From an uncultured Flavobacteriales bacterium (GTDB lineage Bacteria > Bacteroidota > Bacteroidia > Flavobacteriales > Schleiferiaceae), in NCBI GenBank assembly GCA_913055685.1, contig CAJXKC010000002.1, forward strand, positions 682,001 to 746,000: a DNA stretch of 64,000 nucleotides. The letters are read 5' to 3'. Shown here piece by piece: positions 8,310-16,819 of the stretch. The notes below the pieces were generated by a model. The model did no database searches, was not told the origin of the DNA, and saw only the letters and a program-made list of their open reading frames with translations. The translations under genes were made by a program, and so were the position numbers. Each line of letters begins with the position of its first letter. Position 1 is the stretch's first letter.

Positions 8310-11081
8310 ATGCACCTTAAGCCTCTATTTCTATGCTTGGCCTTGCTATTTACGGCTGGCCTCTTTGCTCAAAACCGCTATTATCATGAGATAAGCTTGG
8401 ATAAAGAGGAGTCTACAGCTTACAGTCATATAATTCTCGATGAAGGCATAAAGGGTGATTCTGTTTATTTACACTTGGCATTAAATGCCTACAGCGACCC
8501 CCAGTCCTTTTTGCACGATCAATTGCGGGAATTTCAGGATGTTGATTTCCATTTTGCTTCTGCTTCCGAATTAGGCTTTTGCACTATTGATAGCCTATGG
8601 ATCGATGAGGAACTGATTGATCTCGATCAGCCTAAGCAGGAATTCATTGCTCTGCCTGCCGGTCATAAAATCGCGATCAAATACCGCTTCCGATTGCCCT
8701 CGGCCGAATTTACAGGTAATGGTAGCTCTGAAAACCAAAGCCATATCATAGACCTTTTGCCCCGTTTGGCTTATTGGAACGGCAAGGCTTGGTCTAAAGA
8801 TCCCGTAAGTTTTCATTACGATTTAAACCAAGCTTGGGATCATTTCAAGCTTAAGCTAAGGAGTAAGCAGGGTTTAAAGCCAGTGACTAATCTTGAACTC
8901 AAATCGGCCGCGCCAGTTGCCAATCCCTTTGATTGGTATTTATTTGAAGGGGAAGCACGTAGTTTACAAATCCACTGGGCTTATCAATGGTACCGCTATC
9001 CTATCCGGGAAAACCTAGCGCTTATCACTTCCTTTCAGGACGAAAAATATGCCGAGAAATTAAAAGGTCTCATTGAATCCAATGAATCCTTTTTCCGTTT
9101 GGAAATGAATGATCCTCTGCAAGGTTTTTCTAAGGTTTTAGTGCTGGAAAATAAAAAAGGAGAATACCAATCGGCACAAATGCTAACTCTTAGCGTGGAA
9201 AAGGACTGGTTCCAGACCGATATTAATCTGGTTCAGGCTCAGGCGGAGGCTTATTTCCGCTACCGACGCTATACCGATGGTTGGCGAGAAAGCTTTATAG
9301 CTCGCGGTATCCCCTACTATTTTAAGTATAAACTCATCTCAAAAAAATACAGCGCTAAACGTTGGGTCCCCTTTTCGAATCCAATTACGGATTGGCTCTT
9401 TGCGGTAGACCAATTCGACTATGGCTATCAGAATCGATTTCTGTTTCTTTTTCTGCAAAGGCAAGGTTTAGATCAATCACATAGCGAGCCAGTTGACTCC
9501 CTATCCCGCCTCAATTATGAAGCAATTGTTCAAGCCAAAAGTCACTTAGACTTTGCCCATTTACGTGCTTTTGTAGGCGAACAGGACTTTAAGCGTTCGA
9601 TGCGAAGGTTCATTACTAAAGACGATAGCATTAATGGAATCGAAAGTCTGCAAGAGAGTTTTCAATTCTATGCCAACCTACACTTAGACTGGTTCTTCGA
9701 CACCTTACTGCTTAGTAATGAAATCTACGACTATCAATTAAAGGATTACGATTATTGTCCCACCGTTAGCACCGCCACGGTTCAAAACACTGGTGATTTA
9801 AAGGTGCCTTATTCTTTAACGGGTTATAAGGATGGTAAAAAGGTTCTGAGTCAGTGGTACGAGGGTCACGAAGGAAAAAGAACCGTACAATTATACCACG
9901 AAGATTACGACAAAGTAGTTTTAAACGACCACCTAGTAAACCCGGAGTACCGTCTTAAAAACAATACCTATTACAATCGCTGGTTACTACCGCGGATGGA
10001 ACCCCTAAGCTTTCAATTATACAATAGCTTTGAGTCCCCAGATAAGACCCAAATATTTTACGTTCCCAGTGTTTATTACAATGCCTACGATAAACTTTTA
10101 CTGGGTCTCAATTTTTCCAACAAGTCAGTTCTAGTTCAAAAGCCTTTTGAGTACCTGCTTATTCCTGAATTTAGCTTTGGCACCTCTAAACTAACGGGCT
10201 CGGCTTCATTCCTATATAATTACACCACCCCTAAAAACCACTTTTTCCGACAAATTAGCTTTGGCTTCTACAGTCGTTATTATCATTACGACCAAGACCT
10301 AGCCTACTCGCGCTTCAGCCCCAGCATTACTTTTAAAATACGTAAACCCAGTCCGCGTAGTCCATATATCCAAAGTATTCGCCTGCGTGGCGTACAGGTT
10401 AACCGAGAGCTTCCGGCCAATTTTGAAGGAGCAGCCGCCAGCTTTGGACGAGCAAGCTTTTCCCTTATCAATGCCAATTACCGCCTGGAATACACTAATA
10501 TTCTTAGACCTACCATACTGCGCTTTCACGTAGAAACAGCTGAGCAGTTCGGAAAAGTTTTCATTGACTTAGATCAGCGCTGGATGCTGGGCAATAAAAA
10601 ATGGCTTATCTGGCGAAATTATGCCGGGCTATTTCTCTACAACAATTTGAGAGACCAAGGCTTAGAAGACAATTTTTACAGTATTGGTGTTTCGGGTACC
10701 CAAGACTATTTATTCGATTATTACCTTATTGGTCGCAGCGATACCAAAGGAATATGGAGCCGACAGTTCTTTACCAGCGACGGGGGCTTTAAAAGTGAAA
10801 CTGGTGCATTTGCAGATCGCTTTTTACTAAGTTCTAACCTAAGTGTGCCCATCATCGGACCCCTAGGCCTATTTGGCGATCTGGCCCTTAGCGAAGAACA
10901 GCTGTATTGGGATTATGGTATTCGCCTGGCTTTCTTAACCGATTTTCTTGAACTCTACCTTCCCCTGCAGAACCAAGATCGAAACTTTGTGAATGAGGCC
11001 AATTATTTTTCAAATTTGCGCTTTGTAATCGACTTAGACTTAGGAAATATTATTAATCGCGCCCGCAGAGGATTCTATTAA
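8310..11081 (+). CDS. Large envelope protein: degenerate M1-peptidase-like domain plus outer-membrane barrel-like C-terminus
   Basis: This 923-residue protein has a signal peptide (MHLKPLFLCLALLFTAGLFA, cut before QN). Residues ~25-480 follow the layout of M1-type gluzincins in Bacteroidota: a beta N-domain, then a helical core. Where M1 enzymes have V-HE-L-A-H-Q-W-F, this protein reads VQAQAEAYF (residues 308-316), and the third zinc ligand site 'EG..Y' reads 'ARGIPYYF' (331-338). All three ligands are lost, so it is unlikely to be an active peptidase. Residues ~550-923 are alternating aromatic strands ending in 'RRGFY', consistent with a barrel whose last residue is aromatic. The M1 alignment is by eye. 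The phosphatase gene follows 10 bases later. Confidence 0.6.
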   Translation: MHLKPLFLCLALLFTAGLFAQNRYYHEISLDKEESTAYSHIILDEGIKGDSVYLHLALNAYSDPQSFLHDQLREFQDVDFHFASASELGFCTIDSLWIDEELIDLDQPKQEFIALPAGHKIAIKYRFRLPSAEFTGNGSSENQSHIIDLLPRLAYWNGKAWSKDPVSFHYDLNQAWDHFKLKLRSKQGLKPVTNLELKSAAPVANPFDWYLFEGEARSLQIHWAYQWYRYPIRENLALITSFQDEKYAEKLKGLIESNESFFRLEMNDPLQGFSKVLVLENKKGEYQSAQMLTLSVEKDWFQTDINLVQAQAEAYFRYRRYTDGWRESFIARGIPYYFKYKLISKKYSAKRWVPFSNPITDWLFAVDQFDYGYQNRFLFLFLQRQGLDQSHSEPVDSLSRLNYEAIVQAKSHLDFAHLRAFVGEQDFKRSMRRFITKDDSINGIESLQESFQFYANLHLDWFFDTLLLSNEIYDYQLKDYDYCPTVSTATVQNTGDLKVPYSLTGYKDGKKVLSQWYEGHEGKRTVQLYHEDYDKVVLNDHLVNPEYRLKNNTYYNRWLLPRMEPLSFQLYNSFESPDKTQIFYVPSVYYNAYDKLLLGLNFSNKSVLVQKPFEYLLIPEFSFGTSKLTGSASFLYNYTTPKNHFFRQISFGFYSRYYHYDQDLAYSRFSPSITFKIRKPSPRSPYIQSIRLRGVQVNRELPANFEGAAASFGRASFSLINANYRLEYTNILRPTILRFHVETAEQFGKVFIDLDQRWMLGNKKWLIWRNYAGLFLYNNLRDQGLEDNFYSIGVSGTQDYLFDYYLIGRSDTKGIWSRQFFTSDGGFKSETGAFADRFLLSSNLSVPIIGPLGLFGDLALSEEQLYWDYGIRLAFLTDFLELYLPLQNQDRNFVNEANYFSNLRFVIDLDLGNIINRARRGFY

Positions 11082-11091
11082 TTCGAATGAG

Positions 11092-11799
11092 ATGAAGATT
11101 TTAAACCTAGTTTATTGCTTTTTATTCGCTTTTCAATTAAGTGCTCAAGACTCCACTTCTTCCGTACAATTAGTCGAGAAACTCCAAGTATATGTAGATA
11201 GTTTGGAAAGTGAATTTGATCAGATTGAGGAAGAGCGTAGAATTCAATTGCAAGAGATTGCTGAGCATATCGCCAAGGAAGGCAAGGCCAAGCTAACCTT
11301 CATTTGCACGCATAACAGCAGACGCAGCCAATTTGCGGAAGTGTGGGCAGCGGTAGCCGCCTATTATTATCAACTCGAAGACATTGAGACCTTTTCGGGC
11401 GGAACCGAGGCCACCGCCTTTAATCCGCGCGCGGTAAAAGCGCTAAAACGTGCCGGTTTTAACTTGAAAAGTAAAGGGGCCAAAAACCCTACCTATCGAG
11501 TTTATTTCAGTTCTGAAGTTCGACCAAAACGTTGCTTCAGCAAGGTTTACAAGGATAATTTCAATCCTCAGAAAGATTTTATTGCGATTATGGTTTGCTC
11601 CGATGCCGACAAAGCTTGTCCCCTAGTGGATGGTGCCCAGGCTCGCTTTGCCCTTCCTTATATCGACCCCAAGGTTTCGGATGGCTCTTTTCTAGAAAAG
11701 GAGACCTACGACGGCCGGTGCCGACAAATTGCCAGAGAAATGTTCTTCCTAATGTCCTACACCCACGGTATAATTCAGTCTAAAAAATCGGAGGGGTAA
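11092..11799 (+). CDS. Low-molecular-weight phosphatase / arsenate-reductase-like protein with a signal peptide
   Basis: This 235-residue protein has the P-loop C-T-H-N-S-R-R-S with C72 as nucleophile and R78 as the CX5R arginine, and 'VCSDADKACPLVDGA' and 'YIDPKVSDG' (candidate general-acid Asp) as in ArsC/LMW-PTP enzymes of Bacteroidota. Cytosolic relatives are about 200 residues and begin directly with the helical segment seen here at ~25-65. This copy adds MKILNLVYCFLFAFQLSAQ (residues 1-19), which reads as a signal peptide. An exported arsenate reductase would lack thioredoxin-type partners, so a phosphatase role or a wrong localisation guess are both possible. It ends 25 bases inside the convergent PrsW-like gene. 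Confidence 0.78.
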   Translation: MKILNLVYCFLFAFQLSAQDSTSSVQLVEKLQVYVDSLESEFDQIEEERRIQLQEIAEHIAKEGKAKLTFICTHNSRRSQFAEVWAAVAAYYYQLEDIETFSGGTEATAFNPRAVKALKRAGFNLKSKGAKNPTYRVYFSSEVRPKRCFSKVYKDNFNPQKDFIAIMVCSDADKACPLVDGAQARFALPYIDPKVSDGSFLEKETYDGRCRQIAREMFFLMSYTHGIIQSKKSEG

Positions 11800-13112
11800 A
11801 CCAGTAACCACTCTGCGATGCGCATTTTATTGAGATCCAGACTAGGATACAAACTCGCATCATCGAAATCCTCTTGCCATTTTAGCAAACCAACTATGGG
11901 GCGATTATCTTCATTAAATGCCTTGCCTTTAAGTTTAGGAATCAAGAGGTAATAGACAGGGTTCTCACCATTAGCATCGTAAACTTTAGTTTTAAAAGCA
12001 CGGCGTTGATCTTTAAAGAATATTATTTCCTCCATCATTGCCTTAGCCACCCAATTAACATAGCCTTTCGAGCGACTCATCGGTCTTAACAAAATTTCTT
12101 CTTGAAAATGTGCTTGTAAATAAGAGGCATTGTAAGAATAGCCGCGGATCTTCAAATAAGAATAGCCGCCTTCACTCGTCGAAAAGCTTATGGGTAATTC
12201 GAAGCGAATCGGAAACCAATGTTTATGCACCAGCTGCATATGACTGAGTCGGATCGTGGATGTAATCGCTACAAAGCCCACTAAATATACCTCTGATTGA
12301 AAATTATAGAGTGCATTCATTAAATCACTTTCCACGGCCACAAATGCCAATTGAACTAAAAAGAGTATGCCGTAATAAACTAATAGGAATCCGGATACTC
12401 GGGTACTGTGAAGCGCTTTTCGGTAATCAAAAAACTGTGATTGATTAAGGGCATTGTTTAGAATTACCGCATAAATAGAAATGGTAAAAAGAAAAAACAG
12501 GACGGTAACCCAATAACCATAGGGCTTAAAGCCTGGGAAGAGTAACCAGAAATTATAAAAACTATGGGCACTCACTGATAAAATGAAGAACAAAGGCACC
12601 AACCAAAAGCGCCTTTTCTGATAACGAAATCTATAAAGGATAATCCCGTAGGCAAATAGGGCCGTGTCAAACATGTGACCTACTGTGGATAATATCCCCC
12701 GACCTACAAATAAGCCTGCGCCATGGTTTCGGAAATAAAGAAAGTTTTCGAGCGCGGAGAAACCTAAAGCCGCTAAAGAACAGTAAATCAAATAGTCTAA
12801 AGGTTCATTATAATGCTTGCGGAAAACGATAAAGCTAAGCGCAAAGGCAAGGACTTTTACCAATTCCTCAGGACCGGCAATTCGTAAAAAAATAAAGGCT
12901 AGATCCGTAAACCATTGACCATTAAAACTATACTGCCAGGTAAGGAAAACCGTCGATTCGGCTAAGAAAATAAGAAATACGGAGGCCGCTCCAAATAAGA
13001 AGCTAATCAGCATAGGCCCAAACTTCTCCCTTTCGAAGAGGTCAATCATCCTAAAATAATGGATCCAAATCCAGGCTATAAAGAGGGCTACGAGTAAGTA
13101 AATAATTGTCAA
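11775..13112 (-). CDS. PrsW-family intramembrane metalloprotease
   Basis: This 445-residue protein has about eight membrane helices in residues 1-290 and a soluble C-terminal part of ~150 residues. The PrsW signature residues are present: E82-E83 in 'AGPEELVKVLAF', E122 in 'GFSALENFLYF', and H146/D149 in 'STVGHMFDTALF'. PrsW cleaves membrane-bound anti-sigma factors (Bacillus RsiW), but no anti-sigma factor lies next to it here. The soluble tail ('SLDLNKMRIAEWLLVYPSDF') is not recognised. It overlaps the end of the phosphatase gene by 25 bp and is 17 bases downstream of the MBL-fold gene on the same strand. Confidence 0.85.
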   Translation of the reverse strand: MTIIYLLVALFIAWIWIHYFRMIDLFEREKFGPMLISFLFGAASVFLIFLAESTVFLTWQYSFNGQWFTDLAFIFLRIAGPEELVKVLAFALSFIVFRKHYNEPLDYLIYCSLAALGFSALENFLYFRNHGAGLFVGRGILSTVGHMFDTALFAYGIILYRFRYQKRRFWLVPLFFILSVSAHSFYNFWLLFPGFKPYGYWVTVLFFLFTISIYAVILNNALNQSQFFDYRKALHSTRVSGFLLVYYGILFLVQLAFVAVESDLMNALYNFQSEVYLVGFVAITSTIRLSHMQLVHKHWFPIRFELPISFSTSEGGYSYLKIRGYSYNASYLQAHFQEEILLRPMSRSKGYVNWVAKAMMEEIIFFKDQRRAFKTKVYDANGENPVYYLLIPKLKGKAFNEDNRPIVGLLKWQEDFDDASLYPSLDLNKMRIAEWLLVYPSDFLD

Positions 13113-13129
13113 AACGCGCTAATTCATGG

Positions 13130-14242
13130 TTAAGGGTTCCACCATTCCTCCTGAGGTAAGTCTCTTCCTAAAACAAATCGATCGCCAATGTAAGGATGAA
13201 TCATCCTACGCTTTTCTTCCTTTGCTTTGGCTTTGAAGCGCTTAATAGGGTCGGTCCATTCATGCACCGCCAACTGAAAAGCCCCCCAGTGAATCGGCAT
13301 AATTAGATCCGCATTAAGGTCTATTCCAGCTTGAACACTTTCTTCGGGCATCATGTGAATATCGGCCCAAGCCTTGTTGTACTGACCACATTCCAAAAAA
13401 GCCAAATCAAAAGGGCCATACTTTTCCCCTATTTCCTTGAAATGCGATCCATAACCACCATCGCCTGAAAAATAGATTTTCTGGTGCTTGCCCACTAGCA
13501 CCCAAGAGGCCCAGTGCGAACTATTGCGCTTGGTGAGGCCACGACCGGAAAAATGTCGGGCGGGCGTAGCGGCGATGTTCAGACCTTTCCAGCTTATTGA
13601 CTCCCACCAATCCAATTCAGTGATCGCGCTTTCAGCGATGCCCCAATATTTTAAATGCGAACCTAAGCCTAGGGGCGTGAAATAATGTTTTACCTGACCC
13701 TTGAGCTTAAGGATGGTCGGGTAATCGAGATGATCGTAATGATCGTGGGAAAGAATTAGGAGGTCGATATCCGTCAATTCTTCGATAGGAATTGGTTGCT
13801 CGTAGGGAAAGCGCTTGGATCCGAAACTTACTGGTGCGGCATATTCACCGAGCATAGGATCGATGAGGATGCGCAGACCGTCCATCTCAATTAAGAAGGC
13901 AGAATGGCCGTACCAAGTAATGGCCGCGAAGCTGTCAATTGGAAGTTCTGGCGGACCAAAACGAGTGGGTAATACAAAATCCGGACTAGTGTTCACATTG
14001 CCAAAGAACTGGTCTCTATTGTTCCATATCGTGGAGAGCGTCCCTTCTTCAGTGGGAATTTCATTTACAAATTTCTCCCCATCGTGATGGGGCGATTGTG
14101 AAATGCGTTCCAGATCCTCCCCTTCAGGAGCCTTTCCAAATTGCGGCGCAAAACCTATGAAAAGTCCGACTCCTAATCCCATTAGACCTAAGAGACCTAA
14201 AATCACCTTTAAAACCATAAGGCTCAAGCGTCTAAGCTTCAT
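13130..14242 (-). CDS. MBL-fold hydrolase (UlaG / NAPE-PLD-like), membrane-anchored
   Basis: This 370-residue metallo-beta-lactamase-fold protein starts with a hydrophobic helix (about residues 5-30, with LMVLKVILGLLGLMGLGVG) that may anchor it. The metal motif 'LSHDHYDHLD' appears near residue 163, followed by 'HFSGRG', 'YFSGDGGYG' and 'PIHWGAF'. This set is the pattern of N-acyl-phosphatidylethanolamine phospholipase D-like/UlaG-like enzymes. Substrate is unknown; a lipid or phosphodiester is plausible from the family. The next upstream ORF ends on the first base of its ATG, so they form a unit. Confidence 0.85.
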   Translation of the reverse strand: MKLRRLSLMVLKVILGLLGLMGLGVGLFIGFAPQFGKAPEGEDLERISQSPHHDGEKFVNEIPTEEGTLSTIWNNRDQFFGNVNTSPDFVLPTRFGPPELPIDSFAAITWYGHSAFLIEMDGLRILIDPMLGEYAAPVSFGSKRFPYEQPIPIEELTDIDLLILSHDHYDHLDYPTILKLKGQVKHYFTPLGLGSHLKYWGIAESAITELDWWESISWKGLNIAATPARHFSGRGLTKRNSSHWASWVLVGKHQKIYFSGDGGYGSHFKEIGEKYGPFDLAFLECGQYNKAWADIHMMPEESVQAGIDLNADLIMPIHWGAFQLAVHEWTDPIKRFKAKAKEEKRRMIHPYIGDRFVLGRDLPQEEWWNP

Positions 14243-14778
14243 TAAAATTGATGTACTAAGCTAAGTGAAACAAAACGGGAGTCAACATTTAAACCCGTGA
14301 TGTAAACAGGATCATTTCCATTCAGGAAACTACCGGTGAAGCCCAAGCTTGGCACTACTTCAAGGTTAATGTAGAAACGTGGATGAAAATTATACTGCAG
14401 GCCTAATACATAGCCCAATTGAAAACTAAGATTTTGTCCATTAGGCCTAAAGTCCGCTAATAAAGCCGGCTCAAAACCATGGATAAAAAAGGTTTTATCC
14501 GCCAAGCTCTTACGTTTCTCATAGCCATAGGCGATACCGAAACCCAAATTAACATCGGTCCCGGTAGTTCGACTAAGGGCCGAGGCATTTACGGCCGCAA
14601 TGCGAAAGCGGTGAAAATTACCGGCGGCACTTTGCTTCTTATAGATAAAGTCGAAATTGGAAAGACTGCTAAAACGGATGCCGGCTTCGTGTGATTGGGC
14701 CTTAGCACCAAGCAGTAAACCGAGAAAGAGTACAATGGTGATTTTTATCTTGGAAGAATACATACTTAATATTTGCAT
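14242..14778 (-). CDS. Secreted beta-barrel-like protein of unknown function
   Basis: This 178-residue protein has a signal sequence (hydrophobic core 'ITIVLFLGLLLGAKAQ', residues 13-28, cut after AQ) and then a small beta-rich protein with strands such as 'NLGFGIAYGYEKR', 'LSFQLGYVLGLQYNFHPR' and a final 'SRFVSLSLVHQF'. The terminal Phe and alternating strands fit an outer-membrane barrel. It shares a single base with the MBL-fold gene start, indicating a common transcript. No named family recognised. Confidence 0.7.
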   Translation of the reverse strand: MQILSMYSSKIKITIVLFLGLLLGAKAQSHEAGIRFSSLSNFDFIYKKQSAAGNFHRFRIAAVNASALSRTTGTDVNLGFGIAYGYEKRKSLADKTFFIHGFEPALLADFRPNGQNLSFQLGYVLGLQYNFHPRFYINLEVVPSLGFTGSFLNGNDPVYITGLNVDSRFVSLSLVHQF

Positions 14779-14834
14779 CTAATCTATAAATAAATGATTA
14801 GCTACCTTCCCCTCCAATTTTAATTTAACATCCC

Positions 14835-15623
14835 TTGAACTACCAGGAAATAAATCGCAAACTGTGGAATAATAAAGTGGAGGCTCACTTAGCATCTGAC
14901 TTTTACGACCAAGCTAATTTTATGGCTGGTAAGAATAGTTTAAATTACATCGAACTCGATTTACTGGGGAATGTGGAAGGCTTAAAGATTTTGCATTTGC
15001 AGTGTCATTTTGGTCAAGATAGCCTCAGCTTAGCCCGCATGGGGGCGAAAGTTACTGGCGTAGATCTGAGTGACAAGGCTATTAAAACCGCCAAAGACTT
15101 AACTAATGAATTAGGTTTAAATGCCCAATTTATTGCCTGTGACCTCTATGATCTCCCTAATCATCTAGAAGATCAATTTGATATCGTTTTTACCTCCTAC
15201 GGCACCATTGGTTGGCTGCCGGATTTAGATCGCTGGGCCGCGGTCATCAATCATTTCTTAAAACCTGGGGGCAGATTCATCTTTGCTGAATTCCACCCAG
15301 TGGTTTGGATTTTTAATGATGATTTCACCCATATTAAATACCCCTATTTCAATCGCGGGATTATATCCGAAACCGAAGAAGGGACTTATGCCGATCGGGA
15401 GGCCGATTTAAAGCAAGACTATATTTCCTGGAACCACCCTCTAGACGAAGTACTAAGCGCACTTTTGAAGCAAGGGCTGAGCTTGCAAAGCTTTCAAGAA
15501 TTTGATTACAGCCCCTACAACTGTTTTAATAATACCGAGCAGGTGGGCGAAAAGCAATGGCGCATCAAAAGCCTAGGGGATAAAATTCCTATGGTTTACG
15601 CGCTTGAAGCGAGGAAGTCTTAA
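14835..15623 (+). CDS. SAM-dependent methyltransferase
   Basis: This 262-residue class I methyltransferase has motif I in 'LHLQCHFGQDSLSLA' near residues 52-66, then 'GVDLSDKAI' near 75 (acidic residue binding ribose) and 'DIVFTSYGTIGWLPDL' near 115-130. The start is TTG at 14835; the read fits the N-terminal 'NYQEINRKLWN' that typifies this subgroup. The substrate is unknown. It is divergent from the 14242 gene, 56 bases apart. Confidence 0.85.
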   Translation: MNYQEINRKLWNNKVEAHLASDFYDQANFMAGKNSLNYIELDLLGNVEGLKILHLQCHFGQDSLSLARMGAKVTGVDLSDKAIKTAKDLTNELGLNAQFIACDLYDLPNHLEDQFDIVFTSYGTIGWLPDLDRWAAVINHFLKPGGRFIFAEFHPVVWIFNDDFTHIKYPYFNRGIISETEEGTYADREADLKQDYISWNHPLDEVLSALLKQGLSLQSFQEFDYSPYNCFNNTEQVGEKQWRIKSLGDKIPMVYALEARKS

Positions 15624-15635
15624 AAAACCCTCCTC

Positions 15636-15683
15636 TTCTATTCTTCTATTCTTCTATTCTTCTCTTCTTCTCATCTTCTCATC
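15636..15683. repeat. Octanucleotide microsatellite
   Basis: Six back-to-back 8-base units: TTCTATTC three times, TTCTCTTC once, TTCTCATC twice. It ends inside the stop codon of the epimerase gene. Related CT-rich stretches occur at about 16737-16788 and 23965-24030. Confidence 0.7.
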
Positions 15684-16608
15684 ATTCCTCAGCCTGCACC
15701 GTCGCCAACAATCCTTCCCGATAAGTGGTCGGCTTCATCCCAAAGGCCTTTTCAAACTTGTCGCTATTAAAACGATAGGGCTGCTTGTATTGATAGAGCA
15801 TTTCCGGGAATTCGCGCATGACTGGGATAAAAAGCCCCATAATTCGGAGTAGAAAAGCATTGGCCACCTGAATTTTAGCCTTTTTACCAGTGAGGGCCGC
15901 CAATTGTTGCACAAAGTCCTCGCCAGTTAATTCCTCCTTGCTGGTCGGTAAATGCCATTCTTCGCCCCAAGCTTTATCTGAATTACCCAAAATTGCGGTG
16001 GCTTTCGCGGCATCTTTGGTGTAAGTGAAAGAATGAGGAACCTTTTTAGAACCGAACCAATTAGCGGGCTTTCCTGCTAAAAGTGGTTTTAAAGCCCCTT
16101 CATTGAGAACGCTTACCGCCCCCGCGTTTGGCCCATAGAAATCAGCGGCTCGGGCCACCGTGGCTTGAATTTTACCATCTTCATGGGCTCGCCATAATTT
16201 AGCTAAGATGGCGGCTCTTACCTTGCCCTTCTCGGATTGGGGATCCTTGGAAGCAGCCTCTGTAATATTAGGCGTCACCAAAGGATGATACATATAGATA
16301 TTGTCGAAAAAAACCAATTTGGCCTTATGTTCGGCACAGGCGACAATGATATTGTCCATAATCCGCGGCCAAGAGGCTTGCCAAACTTTGATATTATACT
16401 CCAAACCCACACAGAGGTATACCACTTCCGAGCCCTCCACCGCTTTAATAGTTGCTTCACGATTCAAGAGATCGGCCGAGACCAATTCTTCATTGCCCAC
16501 AACCGCTTTAGGATTTCGAGCCACCAAACGAATGCTATTGGTGTATTGCGGTAAAACCTGAGCTAATTCCCGACCGATAATGCCGCCGGCGCCTAGTATA
16601 GTTTGCAT
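15682..16608 (-). CDS. NAD-dependent epimerase/dehydratase-like (extended SDR) protein
   Basis: This 308-residue Rossmann protein opens with 'TILGAGGIIGRELA' (residues 3-16), the nucleotide-binding glycine pattern, then 'LVARNPKAV' and 'VSADLLNREATIKAVEGSEVV', the order seen in extended SDR epimerases. 'ARAADFYGPNAGA' near residues 155-167 is typical of NmrA/NAD(P)-binding epimerase-like proteins. The catalytic Tyr-x3-Lys is not obvious; the segment at about 85-125 reads 'FFDNIYMYHPLV'. The substrate is unknown. Gene stands alone on the minus strand between two plus-strand genes. Confidence 0.8.
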   Translation of the reverse strand: MQTILGAGGIIGRELAQVLPQYTNSIRLVARNPKAVVGNEELVSADLLNREATIKAVEGSEVVYLCVGLEYNIKVWQASWPRIMDNIIVACAEHKAKLVFFDNIYMYHPLVTPNITEAASKDPQSEKGKVRAAILAKLWRAHEDGKIQATVARAADFYGPNAGAVSVLNEGALKPLLAGKPANWFGSKKVPHSFTYTKDAAKATAILGNSDKAWGEEWHLPTSKEELTGEDFVQQLAALTGKKAKIQVANAFLLRIMGLFIPVMREFPEMLYQYKQPYRFNSDKFEKAFGMKPTTYREGLLATVQAEE

Positions 16609-16786
16609 GTCTTAGTTTTCAACGAATATCATTCAATCTATAAGATATCAAAATCAAATAGGCCTGTAAGGGAATAATAGGGTTGTGAACGGGTGTTTTA
16701 AGGGGATGAAAGGCATTGGGCCAAAGCTCATATTTCGCTCTTCTCCTCTTCCGCTCCTCATCTCATCTCCTCTGCCTCTTTTTCCT

Positions 16787-16794
16787 TACCTTTG
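16787..16794 (+). promoter_or_regulatory. Putative -7 element of the fused E1 gene
   Basis: TACCTTTG matches TAnnTTTG and ends 25 bases before the ATG chosen at 16820. It follows a CT-rich stretch. Its position supports the ATG at 16820 over the upstream in-frame ATG at 16685. Confidence 0.5.
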
Positions 16795-16819
16795 CACCTC
16801 TCAAAAAAGAAAGCATTCC

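Noticed and set aside
16685-16819. 45-residue N-terminal extension of the fused E1
   Set aside because: The region holds a CT-rich tract and a -7-like promoter, and the extension is not protein-like.
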